Below, one piece after another: positions 55,663 through 64,000 of a stretch of DNA of 64,000 nucleotides (its first letter is position 1; each line of letters opens with the position of its first letter). The stretch lies in assembly GCF_014490745.1 (NCBI RefSeq), contig NZ_LZEU01000001.1, forward strand, positions 186,001 through 250,000, written 5' to 3'. The position numbers were made by a program, and so were the translations under genes. Source of the stretch: Pseudomonas alcaligenes. GTDB taxonomy: Bacteria > Pseudomonadota > Gammaproteobacteria > Pseudomonadales > Pseudomonadaceae. The notes under the pieces are model-generated. The model had not been told where the DNA came from, ran no database searches, and saw only the letters and a list, made by a program, of their open reading frames with translations.

Positions 55663-56337
55663 TTACGGCGTGCGCAGTAATTGCACGTTGTTATTGATCA
55701 GGGTTTGCAGGATTTCCAGCGAGCCATTGATGGCAAATTGCACGCCCATGCACACGAGCAAGAAACCCATGAGGCGGGCTACCGCATCAATGCCTGACGG
55801 GCCGGTGATCTTCATGATCAGGTCGGATGCGCGCAAACACCCCCAGAGTATGAGTGCGGTCACCAGGAAGATTAAGGGCGGTGCGACCTGGATGACCCAG
55901 GAGGGGAAGGTCGTATTGTGCTTGAGGGTGGCAGAGGCACTGATGATCATCGCGATGGTGCCTGGCCCGGCAGTGCTGGGCATGGCCAGCGGGACGAAGG
56001 CAAAGCTGGCTCTGGGTGCCGTGCCGTTGCCAGGGGTCGATGCCTGGGCCGGCTGCGGGAACAGCATGCGCGCGCCAATAATTATCAGAATCCCGCCGCC
56101 GGCGATCCGTAGCCCCGGTATGGAGATATTGAAGACATTCATGATCAGCTCACCGACGTAGTAGGTGACGGTCATGATCAGAAAGACATTCAGTGCGGTC
56201 AGCAGCGCCTGCCGGTTCTTTTCTTCGCGACTAAGCCCTTGGGCGAGCGCCAGGAACAGGGCCACTGTCGTGGGTGGGTTGATCAATGGCAGCAAGGCCA
56301 GCAGCCCCAGAACAATGGCGTCGAATAAGTCGCCCAT
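55663..56337 (-). CDS. MarC-family integral membrane protein
   Basis: A 224-residue MarC/UPF0056 protein with six transmembrane segments. Typical stretches are [38 protein letters not shown] and [20 protein letters not shown]. Despite the name the family has no proven role in antibiotic resistance. The sequence is somewhat less GC-rich than its neighbours. No operon partner is visible. Confidence 0.88.
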   Translation of the reverse strand: MGDLFDAIVLGLLALLPLINPPTTVALFLALAQGLSREEKNRQALLTALNVFLIMTVTYYVGELIMNVFNISIPGLRIAGGGILIIIGARMLFPQPAQASTPGNGTAPRASFAFVPLAMPSTAGPGTIAMIISASATLKHNTTFPSWVIQVAPPLIFLVTALILWGCLRASDLIMKITGPSGIDAVARLMGFLLVCMGVQFAINGSLEILQTLINNNVQLLRTP

Positions 56338-56455
56338 ACCCCGTCACCCTGAAATTGTTCTGCTGAATTTCCGCCAGTGCCTGACGGCGGCAGTGCGTCT
56401 GCTCGGTCTCGCCTCAATATAGACCTTGCCCGGCCCATGCCCGGGTTGCGACCAG

Positions 56456-57361
56456 TCAGGCCATATCGCTTTGGCTGAACTCCTCGGCGAGGAAGTCGAT
56501 CAGGGTGCGCACCGAGGGCAGCAGGCCACGGCGCGAGGGGAAGATGGCGTGGACGATGCCGCACTTGGGCGACCAGCCCGGCAGCATTTCCACCAGGGTG
56601 CCGGCGGCCAGGTCATCGCGTACCGCCACCCGCGGCAGGTGCACGATGCCGACACCGGCCAGCGCGCCGTTGCGCAGGGCCAGCAGGTCGTCGGTGATCA
56701 TCCGCGGCTGGTGCGCGATCACCAGCCGCCCATCGTCCGGGCCCAGCAGTTCCCACTGGTAGTCGCGCTGCGCGCCCCCCCAGTGCAGGCTCGGCAGGTG
56801 CCCCAGTTGCTCGGGGCTGAAGCCCTCCGGCAGCGAGGCCAGCAGCGCGGGGCTCCCCACCAGGCACTGGGTGCTGGCGCCCAGCACCTTCATCACCATG
56901 TCGGTGTTCTCCAGCGGCGGGAAGCGCACCCGCAGGGCGACGTCGAAGCCATCGTGGAGCAGATCCACCCGGCGGTTGGTGCTCTCGATATACAGCTCCA
57001 CCAGCGGGTACTTGAGCATGTAGCGGGTCAGCATCGGCCCGACCCAGGAGTTCAGCAGCGTGGTCGGGCAGGCCAGGCGCACCAGGCCGCGCGGCTCGCT
57101 GCGATTGCGCTCGATGACCTCGGCGGCGCCCTCGGCCTCCACGCGCATGGCCACGCAGCGCTGGTAGTACTCCTGGCCGATCTCGGTGAGTGACAGGTGC
57201 CGGCTGGTGCGGTGCAGCAGGCGCACGCCGAGGCGTTCCTCGAGCAGGGCGATGCGCCGGCTGAGCTTGGACTTGGGCATGTCCAGCGCGCGCCCGGCAG
57301 CGGCGAAGCCGCCTTGCTCCACCACCTGGGTGAAGTAGTAGAGGCTGTTGAGGTCTTCCAT
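56456..57361 (-). CDS. LysR-family regulator divergent from an isochorismatase-family gene
   Basis: A 301-residue LysR protein of the CrgA-like type: HTH GFAAAGRALDMPKSKLSRRIALLEERLGVRLLHRTSRHLSLTEIG, followed by a complete effector domain. It lies 156 bases from the divergent hydrolase gene, which is the probable target. A dyad sits just upstream of its start codon. Confidence 0.88.
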   Translation of the reverse strand: MEDLNSLYYFTQVVEQGGFAAAGRALDMPKSKLSRRIALLEERLGVRLLHRTSRHLSLTEIGQEYYQRCVAMRVEAEGAAEVIERNRSEPRGLVRLACPTTLLNSWVGPMLTRYMLKYPLVELYIESTNRRVDLLHDGFDVALRVRFPPLENTDMVMKVLGASTQCLVGSPALLASLPEGFSPEQLGHLPSLHWGGAQRDYQWELLGPDDGRLVIAHQPRMITDDLLALRNGALAGVGIVHLPRVAVRDDLAAGTLVEMLPGWSPKCGIVHAIFPSRRGLLPSVRTLIDFLAEEFSQSDMA

Positions 57362-57365
57362 ATAT

Positions 57366-57383
57366 CGTTCTCCAAATGGAACG
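57366..57383. promoter_or_regulatory. Candidate LysR box next to the regulator start
   Basis: CGTTC, 8 bases, GAACG, containing a T-N11-A arrangement, begins 5 bases upstream of the LysR start codon and faces the hydrolase gene. The short arms make this a tentative call. Confidence 0.4.
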
Positions 57384-57517
57384 CTAGAGGCAATTTTTGC
57401 AGTCTAGCGCGCCAAAGGTCTCGAATTTAATCTTTCTTCCATGCAGTGACGCACTGCAAGGCGAAACCAGACACCGGCCCAGCCGGAACCCATTGAAAGC
57501 AAATCGAGGACTTCACC

Positions 57518-58147
57518 ATGACCAACGCCACCTACAACCGCCTGGACAAAGACAACGCCGTCGTTCTGCTGGTCGACCACCAGGCCGGCCTGCTGTCCCT
57601 GGTACGCGACATCGAGCCGGACAAGCTCAAGAACAACGTGCTGGCCCTGGCCGACCTGGCCAAGTTCTTCAAGCTGCCGACCATCCTCACCACCAGCTTC
57701 GAAACCGGCCCCAACGGCCCGCTGATCCCCGAACTGAAAGAGCTGTTCCCGGATGCGCCGTACATCGCCCGCCCCGGCCAGATCAACGCCTGGGACAACG
57801 AAGACTTCGTCAAGGCGATCAAGGCCACCGGCAAGAAGCAGCTGATCATCGCCGGCGTGGTTACCGAGGTGTGCGTGGCGTTCCCGGCGCTGTCGGCGAT
57901 CGAGGAAGGTTTCGATGTGTTCGTCGTCACCGATGCTTCCGGCACCTTCAACCAGATCACCCGTGACTCCGCCTGGAGCCGCATGACCCAGGCCGGCGCG
58001 CAGCTGATGAACTGGTTCGCCGTGGCCTGCGAGCTGCACCGCGACTGGCGCAACGATGTGGAAGGCCTGGCCAAGATCTGCTCCGACCATATCCCGGACT
58101 ACCGCAACCTGATCACCAGCTACAGCGCCCTGACCGCGGGCAAGTAA
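57518..58147 (+). CDS. Isochorismatase-family hydrolase (YcaC-like)
   Basis: A 209-residue cysteine hydrolase. The catalytic set is D20 (LLVDHQAG), a Lys in the 105-107 region and C119 (VVTEVCVAF), as in YcaC. Such enzymes hydrolyse amides or related bonds, but YcaC has no established substrate. AGGACTTCACC precedes the ATG. The divergent LysR gene probably regulates it; a strong terminator follows. Confidence 0.9.
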   Translation: MTNATYNRLDKDNAVVLLVDHQAGLLSLVRDIEPDKLKNNVLALADLAKFFKLPTILTTSFETGPNGPLIPELKELFPDAPYIARPGQINAWDNEDFVKAIKATGKKQLIIAGVVTEVCVAFPALSAIEEGFDVFVVTDASGTFNQITRDSAWSRMTQAGAQLMNWFAVACELHRDWRNDVEGLAKICSDHIPDYRNLITSYSALTAGK

Positions 58148-58158
58148 GCCGCACCACG

Positions 58159-58194
58159 AAAAAAACCGGAGCCTGATTCAGGCTCCGGTTTTTC
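58159..58194 (+). terminator. Bidirectional terminator between hydrolase and MFS genes
   Basis: AACCGGAGCCTGA and TCAGGCTCCGGTT form a 13-bp stem with one loop base, flanked by A-run and T-run so it can work on both strands. It follows the hydrolase stop and precedes the convergent MFS stop. Confidence 0.92.
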
Positions 58195-58215
58195 TGTTCA
58201 GGCGCGGTTAATACC

Positions 58216-59397
58216 TCAATGCGAACGTTCGAAGCGCTCGCGCGTGGCCCGCAGTCGCGGCAACGGCAGGCTGACCAGGATCGCCAGCGCCAGCAGGCCG
58301 ACGCCGAGCAGCGGCAGGTTGCCCAGGCCGAGGTTGATGCTCAGCCACAGGCCGCCGAAGTAGGCGCCGCTGGCATTGCCCAGGTTGAACGCGGCGTGGC
58401 TGAGGGTGGCGGCCAGGCTGGCGGATTCGCCGGCCTGTTCCACCAGCAGCAGCTGCAGCGGCGAGGAGATGGCGAAGCTGGCCACGCCCCAGGCAAACAG
58501 CAGGGCCAGCACCAGCGGCGCCACATCCATGCACAGATACAGGCCGAGCAGGCACAGGGCGCTGCCGCCGAAAGCCAGCGGCAGGGCGAAGCGCACGCCC
58601 TTGTCGGCCAGGCGCCCGCCGAGCAGGTTGCCCAGGGTCAGGCCGATGCCGAACAGCAGCAGCGCGGCGTTGCTGTGCGAGGCGCTGAAACCGCCGACAT
58701 CGCGCAGCAGCGGGCTGATGTAGGTGAACACGCCGAACAGCGCCACCGACGACAGGCAGCACACCAGCAGGGCATGCAGCACCGGCAGGCGCAGGATGCC
58801 GCTCCAGGCGCCGCCGGCGTTGCGTGGCGGCGCCGGCATACGCGGCAGCCACAGGGCCTGGGCCAGCAGGGCGAGCAGACCGATCAGCGCGACCACGGCG
58901 AAAGTCACCCGCCAGCTGCTGGCCTGGCCGAGCCAGGCACCGAGCGGCACGCCGAGTACGTTGGCGATGGTCAGGCCGCTGAGTACCAGGGCCATGGCCG
59001 AGGCGCGCCGGTGCAGCGGCGCCAGCTCGGCGGCCAGCAGCGTGGCACAGCCGAAGAAGCCGGCGTGGCTGACGGCAGTGAGCATGCGCATGGCGATCAG
59101 CCAGTGATAGTCCGGGGCCAGGGCGCAGCCGAGGTTGCCCAGCGCGTAGCTGCCCATCAGCCACAGCAGCGCCTGTTTGTGCGGCAGGCGGCCGAGCAGC
59201 GGGCCGAGCAGCGGCGCGCCGATCACCACGCCCATGGCGTAGGCGCTGACCAGCAGGCCGGCGGCGGCCAGGCTGACGTTGAGGTCGGCGGCGACTTCGG
59301 GCAGCAGGCCCATGATGATGAATTCGCTGCTGCCGACGACAAAGCCGCCGAGTGCCAGGGCCAGCAGCGGCAGGGAGAGCAGGGTACGCGGGTGCAT
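58216..59397 (-). CDS. MFS transporter, DHA1 family
   Basis: A 393-residue transporter with 12 transmembrane helices. The N-terminal FVVGSSEFIIMGLLPEVAADLNVS and the loop GPLLGRLPHKQALLW match DHA1 exporters of the AraJ/YdhP type, often proton-coupled sugar or drug exporters. It is monocistronic, ending beside a bidirectional terminator. The substrate is unknown. Confidence 0.88.
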   Translation of the reverse strand: MHPRTLLSLPLLALALGGFVVGSSEFIIMGLLPEVAADLNVSLAAAGLLVSAYAMGVVIGAPLLGPLLGRLPHKQALLWLMGSYALGNLGCALAPDYHWLIAMRMLTAVSHAGFFGCATLLAAELAPLHRRASAMALVLSGLTIANVLGVPLGAWLGQASSWRVTFAVVALIGLLALLAQALWLPRMPAPPRNAGGAWSGILRLPVLHALLVCCLSSVALFGVFTYISPLLRDVGGFSASHSNAALLLFGIGLTLGNLLGGRLADKGVRFALPLAFGGSALCLLGLYLCMDVAPLVLALLFAWGVASFAISSPLQLLLVEQAGESASLAATLSHAAFNLGNASGAYFGGLWLSINLGLGNLPLLGVGLLALAILVSLPLPRLRATRERFERSH

Positions 59398-59583
59398 GGC
59401 GGCGATCCGGAAAAAACGGGCGAGCGAGGTAAAAAACTGTCCGACTGCTCAGGTTGTGCGGGGCCGCGACTATACGCGATCAGGCGCTTTCCCGGGCGAC
59501 CAGTCGGCAGCACGGCAGATTCAGGCGCGGCGTCGGCCACGCTGTTCTGCACGAAGGCGATGAATCGGTAGCCCTTGTCCAGT

Positions 59584-59637
59584 CGTAGGGCGGGTGCAAC
59601 CCGCAGGATCCCTCTCGCGGGTTGCACCCGCCCTACG
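59584..59637. repeat. Inverted repeat, GTAGGGCGGGTGCAACCCGC family, copy 2
   Basis: CGTAGGGCGGGTGCAACCCGC at 59584-59604 and its near-perfect complement at 59616-59637 flank an 11-base centre. It matches the copy at 52262-52314 apart from two changes in the left arm. Confidence 0.8.
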
Positions 59638-59649
59638 CGAGCGATCCGT

Positions 59650-60057
59650 TCAGTCCGGGGTCAGGGCTTCCGGCGGCTGGCCGGGGGTGAAGTGCAGCTC
59701 GCTCAGGGCCAGGTTGCGGAAGGGCTTGAGCGAGGTGTCGGCCTCGATGGAAAACACATGGCCGCCCACTGCCCAGACCGATACCGAGGCCGCCAGCGCG
59801 CCGGCGCTGAGCAGGCCGCTGCCGAGGATGAACTCCTCGCGGTTGTCGAACAGCACGGCCGCCGGCCAGTTCACCCGCAGCCAGCGCATGCGGTAGAACT
59901 CCACTTCGCGCCAGTCGAGCAGGCGCTGCACCTTGTTGATCAGCTGGACTTGTTCGGCGAACGGCTGGCGCAGCCTGGCCGGCAGGCCGGCGCCGACCTG
60001 GGCCAGGATCAGCCGCTCATAGGGCAGCAGGCGGGCGGGAAAGTCTGCCATGTTCAT
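59650..60057 (-). CDS. Protein of unknown function next to the exported paralogue
   Basis: A 135-residue protein. It has a helical N-terminal half rich in Arg and Leu (LPYERLILAQVGAGLPARLRQPFAEQVQLINKVQRLLDWREVEFYRM) and a C-terminal half with a hydrophobic stretch (about 80-100) and beta character. I do not recognise the family. The ATG at 60057 is preferred over 60063 because GGGAG lies 6 bases upstream. Its start overlaps the end of the exported-protein gene by about 40 bases, so the two are probably translated together. Confidence 0.65.
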   Translation of the reverse strand: MNMADFPARLLPYERLILAQVGAGLPARLRQPFAEQVQLINKVQRLLDWREVEFYRMRWLRVNWPAAVLFDNREEFILGSGLLSAGALAASVSVWAVGGHVFSIEADTSLKPFRNLALSELHFTPGQPPEALTPD

Positions 60058-60922
60058 GCCCATCTCCCTGTACGCGAGGTTCTGCAGCAGACGCTACTGA
60101 ATAGCCGGGCCTGCTGTCCATCGGCGCGACGGTCAGCGTGCATCTGCTGCTGACCCCGCTGCAGGCCTGGCCTCCGGGCAGGGCGGCCAGGCGTTCGCTC
60201 AGGCTGCGCGCGTGGCGGCTGATCACCAGGGGTACCAGCGGCTTGCCGGAGCGGCCCAGGCGCGCGCGTCCGGCATTGTCGAAGTCGCCGAGGGCGGCAC
60301 GCAGGTAGCGCCAGTCGGCCTGCACCCGGCGTTCCTGGCCGGGGATCTGCTGTTCCAGCAGGGGCATGGCCTGGCCCATCTCATTGTCGAGGCTGGCCAG
60401 CAGCTGCTCGCCGCTCTGGTTGACGTAGTGCGCATCGGGGCTCGGGGTGATCTCGAAGTAGCCGAGGTAGGCCTGGCCGACGTACTGGGTGGCCAGGTAT
60501 TCCAGCTTCAGCGCGGTACCCAGCGGCGTCTCCGGTGTCTGCCCGTCGCGCGCCTCGGCGGCCTCCAGCAGGCCGACCAGGGCGCGGCTGAGCTGGCCGG
60601 GATACTGCCAGGGCAGGTCGTCTTCGCGGGGGCCGAAGGTCTGGCCTTCGGCGAGGCTGGCGAGCAGCTGCTGGTAGGGCTGCTGCAGGGCTTGCTGGTT
60701 GTCCGGGGCGAGCTGGGCAAAGGCAGCCTGCAGGGCCGCACGGTCGCCGTCGTAGCGCTGCTGGTGCTCGGGTTGCAGGCCTTCGCCGCGCAGCAGCATG
60801 AAGCTGTTGGTGGTGCGGCAGGCACTGAGCTGCAGCAGCTCCAGCTGGGCTTCGGCCTGGGCCGGCTGAAGGATGAACAGGGCCAGCCAGAGGCCGGCCA
60901 GCGACAGGGGAAATCGGCGCAT
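60017..60922 (-). CDS. Exported protein of unknown function (copy 2 of the family)
   Basis: A 301-residue protein with signal peptide (cleavage near AQA|EAQ). It shares with the protein at 28589-29353 the motifs LSACRTTNSFMLLRGEGL, FGPREDDLPWQYPGQL, LEYLATQYVGQAYLGYFEI, RYLRAALGDFDN and SRHARSLSERL. After that last motif it carries about 50 extra residues that the other copy lacks, and these run over the ribosome site and first codons of the next gene, so a frameshift or lost stop near the 3' end is possible. The start at 60922 is an ATG; a TTG at 60937 is less likely. Confidence 0.75.
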   Translation of the reverse strand: MRRFPLSLAGLWLALFILQPAQAEAQLELLQLSACRTTNSFMLLRGEGLQPEHQQRYDGDRAALQAAFAQLAPDNQQALQQPYQQLLASLAEGQTFGPREDDLPWQYPGQLSRALVGLLEAAEARDGQTPETPLGTALKLEYLATQYVGQAYLGYFEITPSPDAHYVNQSGEQLLASLDNEMGQAMPLLEQQIPGQERRVQADWRYLRAALGDFDNAGRARLGRSGKPLVPLVISRHARSLSERLAALPGGQACSGVSSRCTLTVAPMDSRPGYSVASAAEPRVQGDGHEHGRLSRPPAAL

Positions 60923-61102
60923 TGTGGTTCTCTTCAATGAGGGGCGCGGGTGCCGCGGGGCGGCCCGGATTTCACGTGCAGTAGCGTGCCGCGCGAGTGG
61001 CGGCCTCGGGACTCTACGACGCAGGCAGGCCCCGGCCTATTGCCGAAAAGGCATGGCCATGCGTTTCGCTGATAGTGGCAAAGTGGCGCTACGGCGGGGC
61101 TT

Positions 61103-61858
61103 TCAGGCCTGGTGGTCGAGGAGGAACTTGCTGAGGAACTGGCGCGTGCGTTCTTCCTGCGGTGCGCTGAACAGCGCCTTGGCCTCGCCCTGTTCGACTA
61201 TCACCCCGTGGTCGATGAAGATCGCCCGGTTGGCCACGTCGCGGGCGAAGCTCATCTCGTGGGTGACTATGACCATGGTGCGTTTTTCCTCGGCCAGGCC
61301 GCGGATGGTGGCGAGCACTTCGCCGACCAGTTCCGGGTCGAGCGCCGAAGTCGGCTCGTCGAACAGGATCACATCCGGCTGCATGGCCAGCGCGCGGGCA
61401 ATCGCCACCCGCTGCTGCTGGCCGCCGGACAGGCGCTTGGGATAGGCGTCTTCCTTGCCGCCCAGGCCGACCTTGGCCAGCAATGCGCGGGCCCGTTCGA
61501 TGGCCTGGCCGCGCGGCTCCTTCTTCACCTGCACCGGGCCTTCGATGACGTTCTCCAGGGCGGTGCGATGGGGGAACAGGTTGAAGTTCTGAAACACGAA
61601 GCCGACGTGCTGGCGCAGCTGGCGGATCAGCCCCTGCTGGGCCTTGAGCGGCTGGTCGGCATCGATGTGGATGGCGCCGACGCTGATCTGCCCGCCGCTG
61701 GGTTGCTCCAGCAGGTTGAGGCAGCGCAGCAGGGTGGTCTTGCCCGAGCCGCTGGGGCCGATGATCGCCAGCACTTCGCCGGGGGCGATGTCGAGGTCGA
61801 TGCCCTTGAGCACCTCCTGGCCCTTGAAGGATTTTTTCAGGTTGCGCACGGAAATCAT
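61103..61858 (-). CDS. tcyN: Polar amino acid (cystine) ABC transporter ATPase
   Basis: A 251-residue ATPase of the polar amino acid group: Walker A IIGPSGSGKTTLLRCLN, signature RLSGGQQQRVAIARALA, Walker B VILFDEPTSALDPE, switch His in VIVTHEMSFARD. It overlaps the permease gene by one base (ATGA junction). Linkage to a D-cysteine desulfhydrase points to cystine or other sulfur amino acids as substrate, as in TcyJLN. Confidence 0.88.
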   Translation of the reverse strand: MISVRNLKKSFKGQEVLKGIDLDIAPGEVLAIIGPSGSGKTTLLRCLNLLEQPSGGQISVGAIHIDADQPLKAQQGLIRQLRQHVGFVFQNFNLFPHRTALENVIEGPVQVKKEPRGQAIERARALLAKVGLGGKEDAYPKRLSGGQQQRVAIARALAMQPDVILFDEPTSALDPELVGEVLATIRGLAEEKRTMVIVTHEMSFARDVANRAIFIDHGVIVEQGEAKALFSAPQEERTRQFLSKFLLDHQA

Positions 61859-62526
61859 CAGGCGTCCTGCTCGTGGCGGTTGACCCGGTCTTCCAGGCGA
61901 CCCTGGAAGTACGCCAGCACGCTGGCCAGCAACCAGTAGATCAGCGCGGCGGCCAGGTACATGGTGAAGATCTCGAAGGTGCGCGCGGTGATCAGCTGCG
62001 CCTGGCGGAACAGCTCCGGCACCTGGATGGTGGCGGCCAGGGCGGTGTCCTTGACCAGCGAGATGAAGCTATTGCCCAGCGGTGGCAGGGCGGTGCGCGC
62101 GGCCTGCGGCAGCACGGCGCGGTACAGGGTCTGTGCGCGGCCCATGCCGATGCTGGCGGCGGCTTCCCACTGGCCACGGTCGATGGAGGCGATGGCGGCG
62201 CGCAGGATCTCGGCGGTGTAGGCCGCCATGTTCAGCGAGAAACCGATCAGCGCGGCCGGCAGTGGATCGAGCTGGATGCCCAGCTGCGGCAGGCCGTAAT
62301 AGATCATGAACAGCTGTACCAGCAGCGGCGTGCCACGGAAGAACGATACGTAGATCCGTGCCAGCCACTGCAGCGGCCAGTAGCCGTACAGCCGCAGCAG
62401 GGCCAGGCCGAAGCCCAGCAGCAGGCCGAAGAACATCCCGCCGAGGCTGAGGATCACCGTCCACAGAGCGCCCTTGAGCAGGAAGGGCAGCGAGTCCAGG
62501 GCCAGCTGCAGGCTGCTGTCGATCAT
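61858..62526 (-). CDS. tcyL: Cystine ABC transporter permease
   Basis: A 222-residue permease of the HisM/GlnP type with about five transmembrane helices. The conserved loop RGQWEAAASIGMGRAQTLYRAVLPQAARTALPPLGNSFISLVKDTAL is typical of amino-acid ABC permeases. It overlaps the binding-protein gene by 4 bases and the ATPase gene by 1. Confidence 0.88.
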   Translation of the reverse strand: MIDSSLQLALDSLPFLLKGALWTVILSLGGMFFGLLLGFGLALLRLYGYWPLQWLARIYVSFFRGTPLLVQLFMIYYGLPQLGIQLDPLPAALIGFSLNMAAYTAEILRAAIASIDRGQWEAAASIGMGRAQTLYRAVLPQAARTALPPLGNSFISLVKDTALAATIQVPELFRQAQLITARTFEIFTMYLAAALIYWLLASVLAYFQGRLEDRVNRHEQDA

Positions 62527-63320
62527 TGGGTGACGTCAGCCTTGAACCATTTATCGGAGAGCTGTTTCAGGGTGCCGTCGGCGCGCAGCTTGGCGATGGC
62601 GTCATTGATCGCGGCGAGCAGTTGCGGGTTGCCCTTGCGCAGGGCGATGCCGGCTTCCTGGCGGGAGAAGGCGTCACCGGCCACGGCCAGGCGGCCACCG
62701 GTTTTCTCGACGATTTCGAAGGCGGCCAGGCGGTCGACCAGGATCGCGTCGATGCGGCCGACATTGAGATCCTGAAGCTTGGTCGGATCATCGTCGTAGG
62801 TACGAATGTCGGCTTGCGGCACGTTGTCTTTCAGCCACTGCTCGTAGTTGGTGCCGAGGCCGACACCGACTTTCTTGCCGGCCAGGTCGGCGGCGCTCTT
62901 GATGCTGTCGCCATCGGCCTTGCTGGTCAGCGCCTGGATGCCGGAGACGGTGTAGGGCGTGGAGAAGTCGTACTTCTGCTTGCGCTCCTCGGAGATGGTC
63001 ACCTGGTTGATCACCACGTCCAGGCGCTTGGATTCCAGGGCGGCGAGGATGCCGTCCCACTTGGTCGGCTGGAACTCGGCCTTGACCCCCAGCTGCTTGG
63101 CCAGGGCGTTGGCGAAGTCGACCTCGAAGCCGGTCAGCTGGCCGTTTTCATCCTGGTAGTTGAACGGCGGGTAGGTGCCTTCCAGGCCGACCTGGATCGC
63201 CCCCTTGGCCTTGATCTCGTCCAGCAGGTCGGCGGCGGACGCCGGGGCGATCAGGCTGGAGCCGAGCAACAGGCTCAGGCTACCGAGGAGGAAATGACGA
63301 CGCAGAGTAGTGAATTTCAT
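62523..63320 (-). CDS. tcyJ: Periplasmic cystine-binding protein
   Basis: A 265-residue solute-binding protein of family 3, with signal peptide (cleavage near APASA|ADLL, residue 29). GLEGTYPPFNYQDENGQLTGFEVDFANALAKQLG and WDGILAALESKRLDVVINQVTISEERKQKYDFS are typical of FliY/TcyJ-type cystine-binding proteins. It is first in the three-gene transport block and 115 bases after the desulfhydrase gene, across an AT-rich gap (63370-63405) that probably holds a promoter. Confidence 0.9.
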   Translation of the reverse strand: MKFTTLRRHFLLGSLSLLLGSSLIAPASAADLLDEIKAKGAIQVGLEGTYPPFNYQDENGQLTGFEVDFANALAKQLGVKAEFQPTKWDGILAALESKRLDVVINQVTISEERKQKYDFSTPYTVSGIQALTSKADGDSIKSAADLAGKKVGVGLGTNYEQWLKDNVPQADIRTYDDDPTKLQDLNVGRIDAILVDRLAAFEIVEKTGGRLAVAGDAFSRQEAGIALRKGNPQLLAAINDAIAKLRADGTLKQLSDKWFKADVTQ

Positions 63321-63435
63321 GGCAGGCCTCTCGCTGGGCGGGGGTGAAAGTCGGGCAACTCTAAAGCCGGATTTTTATTCGATAAAATAATTAGAAATTA
63401 TCTAGTGCTTTCTTAGTGGAATATGCAGGCAGCGC

Positions 63436-64000
63436 TCACAGCGCCCATGGATGATAGGCGAACAGCGCCGGGGCGCCGCCCGTATGCAGGAACAGCAGCG
63501 GCCCGTTGCCGGGGAAGGTGCCGCTGGCCAGGCCATCGAGCAGGCCGGCGAAGGCCTTGCCGGTGTACACCGGATCCAGCAGCAGGCCTTCCTGCTCGGC
63601 CAGCAGGCGGATCGCCGCCAGGGTGCCGGCATTCGGCTCGCCATAGCGCGGGGCGAAATGCTGATCCCACAGCTCGATGTTCAACCCGGCCGGTAGCGCT
63701 ACCCCGAGCAGCTCGGCGGTGCGTTGCAGCAGGCCTTCGACCTTGGGCCGCTGGGTCGCATCCGGGCGCGACACGGTGACGCCGACCACCCGGCTGCCGG
63801 GGCGCGCATGCTCCAGCGCCAGGGCCAGGCCGCTGTGGGTGCCGGCACTGCCGGAGGCCAGCACCACGGCGGCGAAGTTCTCGCCGCTGGCCTGCATCTG
63901 CCCGGCCAGCTCCAGGCCGGCGCGCACATAACCGAGGGCTCCGAGGGCGTTGGAGCCGCCTATGGGCACCAGGTAGGGCTTGCGCCCCTCGCTGCGCAGG
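63436..64000 (-). CDS. dcyD: D-cysteine desulfhydrase / ACC-deaminase family enzyme, 5' end outside window
   Basis: The C-terminal 180 or so residues of a PLP-dependent enzyme of the D-cysteine desulfhydrase family. Visible are PIGGSNALGALGYVRAGLEL, ASGSAGTHSGLALAL (phosphate-binding loop), DPVYTGKAFAGLLDGL and LFLHTGGAPALFAY. The PLP-binding Lys lies beyond the right edge. It would release sulfide from D-cysteine and related thiols brought in by the adjacent transporter. Confidence 0.88.
   Translation of the reverse strand, partial: LRSEGRKPYLVPIGGSNALGALGYVRAGLELAGQMQASGENFAAVVLASGSAGTHSGLALALEHARPGSRVVGVTVSRPDATQRPKVEGLLQRTAELLGVALPAGLNIELWDQHFAPRYGEPNAGTLAAIRLLAEQEGLLLDPVYTGKAFAGLLDGLASGTFPGNGPLLFLHTGGAPALFAYHPWAL

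Noticed and set aside
61048..61062. AAGGCAT with a GCATGGCCATGC palindrome as a fourth copy of the two-box operator
   Set aside because: There is no second ATGCC at 22 bp on either side, so the geometry is not met.

Overview
The window is chromosomal DNA of a high-GC gammaproteobacterium, almost certainly a Pseudomonas. From memory, and not checked by any search, several blocks keep the gene order of P. aeruginosa: cysA-cysW-cysT-sbp-oscA; atsA-atsC-atsB-atsR followed by a LysR gene, a TonB receptor, two TauD-like dioxygenases and tonB-exbB-exbD; and gcdG-gcdH-gcdR. There is no tRNA, rRNA, phage, transposase or CRISPR array. The only mobile-looking item is a 140-bp imperfect palindrome upstream of cysT.

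Region 1 (1-2.4 kb): an efflux cluster of aaeB/aaeX/aaeA type, with the first gene cut by the window edge. Region 2 (2.4-13.2 kb, all on the minus strand): a complete chemosensory gene set (short MCP, CheY, STAS protein, CheA, MCP, CheW, CheR, CheD, CheB). It ends in a receiver-EAL phosphodiesterase, so the pathway probably acts on cyclic di-GMP rather than only on flagella. A NarL-type response regulator lies just upstream. Region 3 (13.5-25 kb): a LysR regulator, an EamA transporter, a large MalT-like LuxR regulator, a DUF1329/DUF1302 outer-membrane pair, an MFS transporter and a double-length GntR regulator. Region 4 (25-28.5 kb): glutarate catabolism (CoA-transferase, glutaryl-CoA dehydrogenase) with its divergent LysR regulator.

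Region 5 (28.6-64 kb) is dominated by sulfur scavenging: sulfate/thiosulfate uptake (sbp, cysTWA, oscA); arylsulfatase with a sulfate-ester ABC transporter (atsA, atsBC, atsR); a LysR regulator with a TonB receptor, AtsK-type alkylsulfatase and second dioxygenase; a dedicated TonB-ExbB-ExbD complex; and at the right edge a cystine transporter with a D-cysteine desulfhydrase cut by the window end. Between these lie a diguanylate cyclase, a GST, an alkyltransferase, a methyltransferase, a double-receiver histidine kinase, MarC, an isochorismatase-family hydrolase with LysR regulator, an MFS exporter and two paralogous exported proteins of unknown function.

The most interesting non-coding signal is a 37-bp element of fixed geometry (ATGCC, 17 bases, ATGCC, 6 bases, GCAT). 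It occurs in three promoter regions: ats, LysR/TonB receptor, and tonB-exbBD. It looks like a two-site LysR operator joining the three units in one sulfate-ester regulon. Two short reading frames with strong ribosome-binding sites, both ending in arginines and a cysteine, precede sbp and the TonB receptor and may be cysteine-sensing leader peptides.
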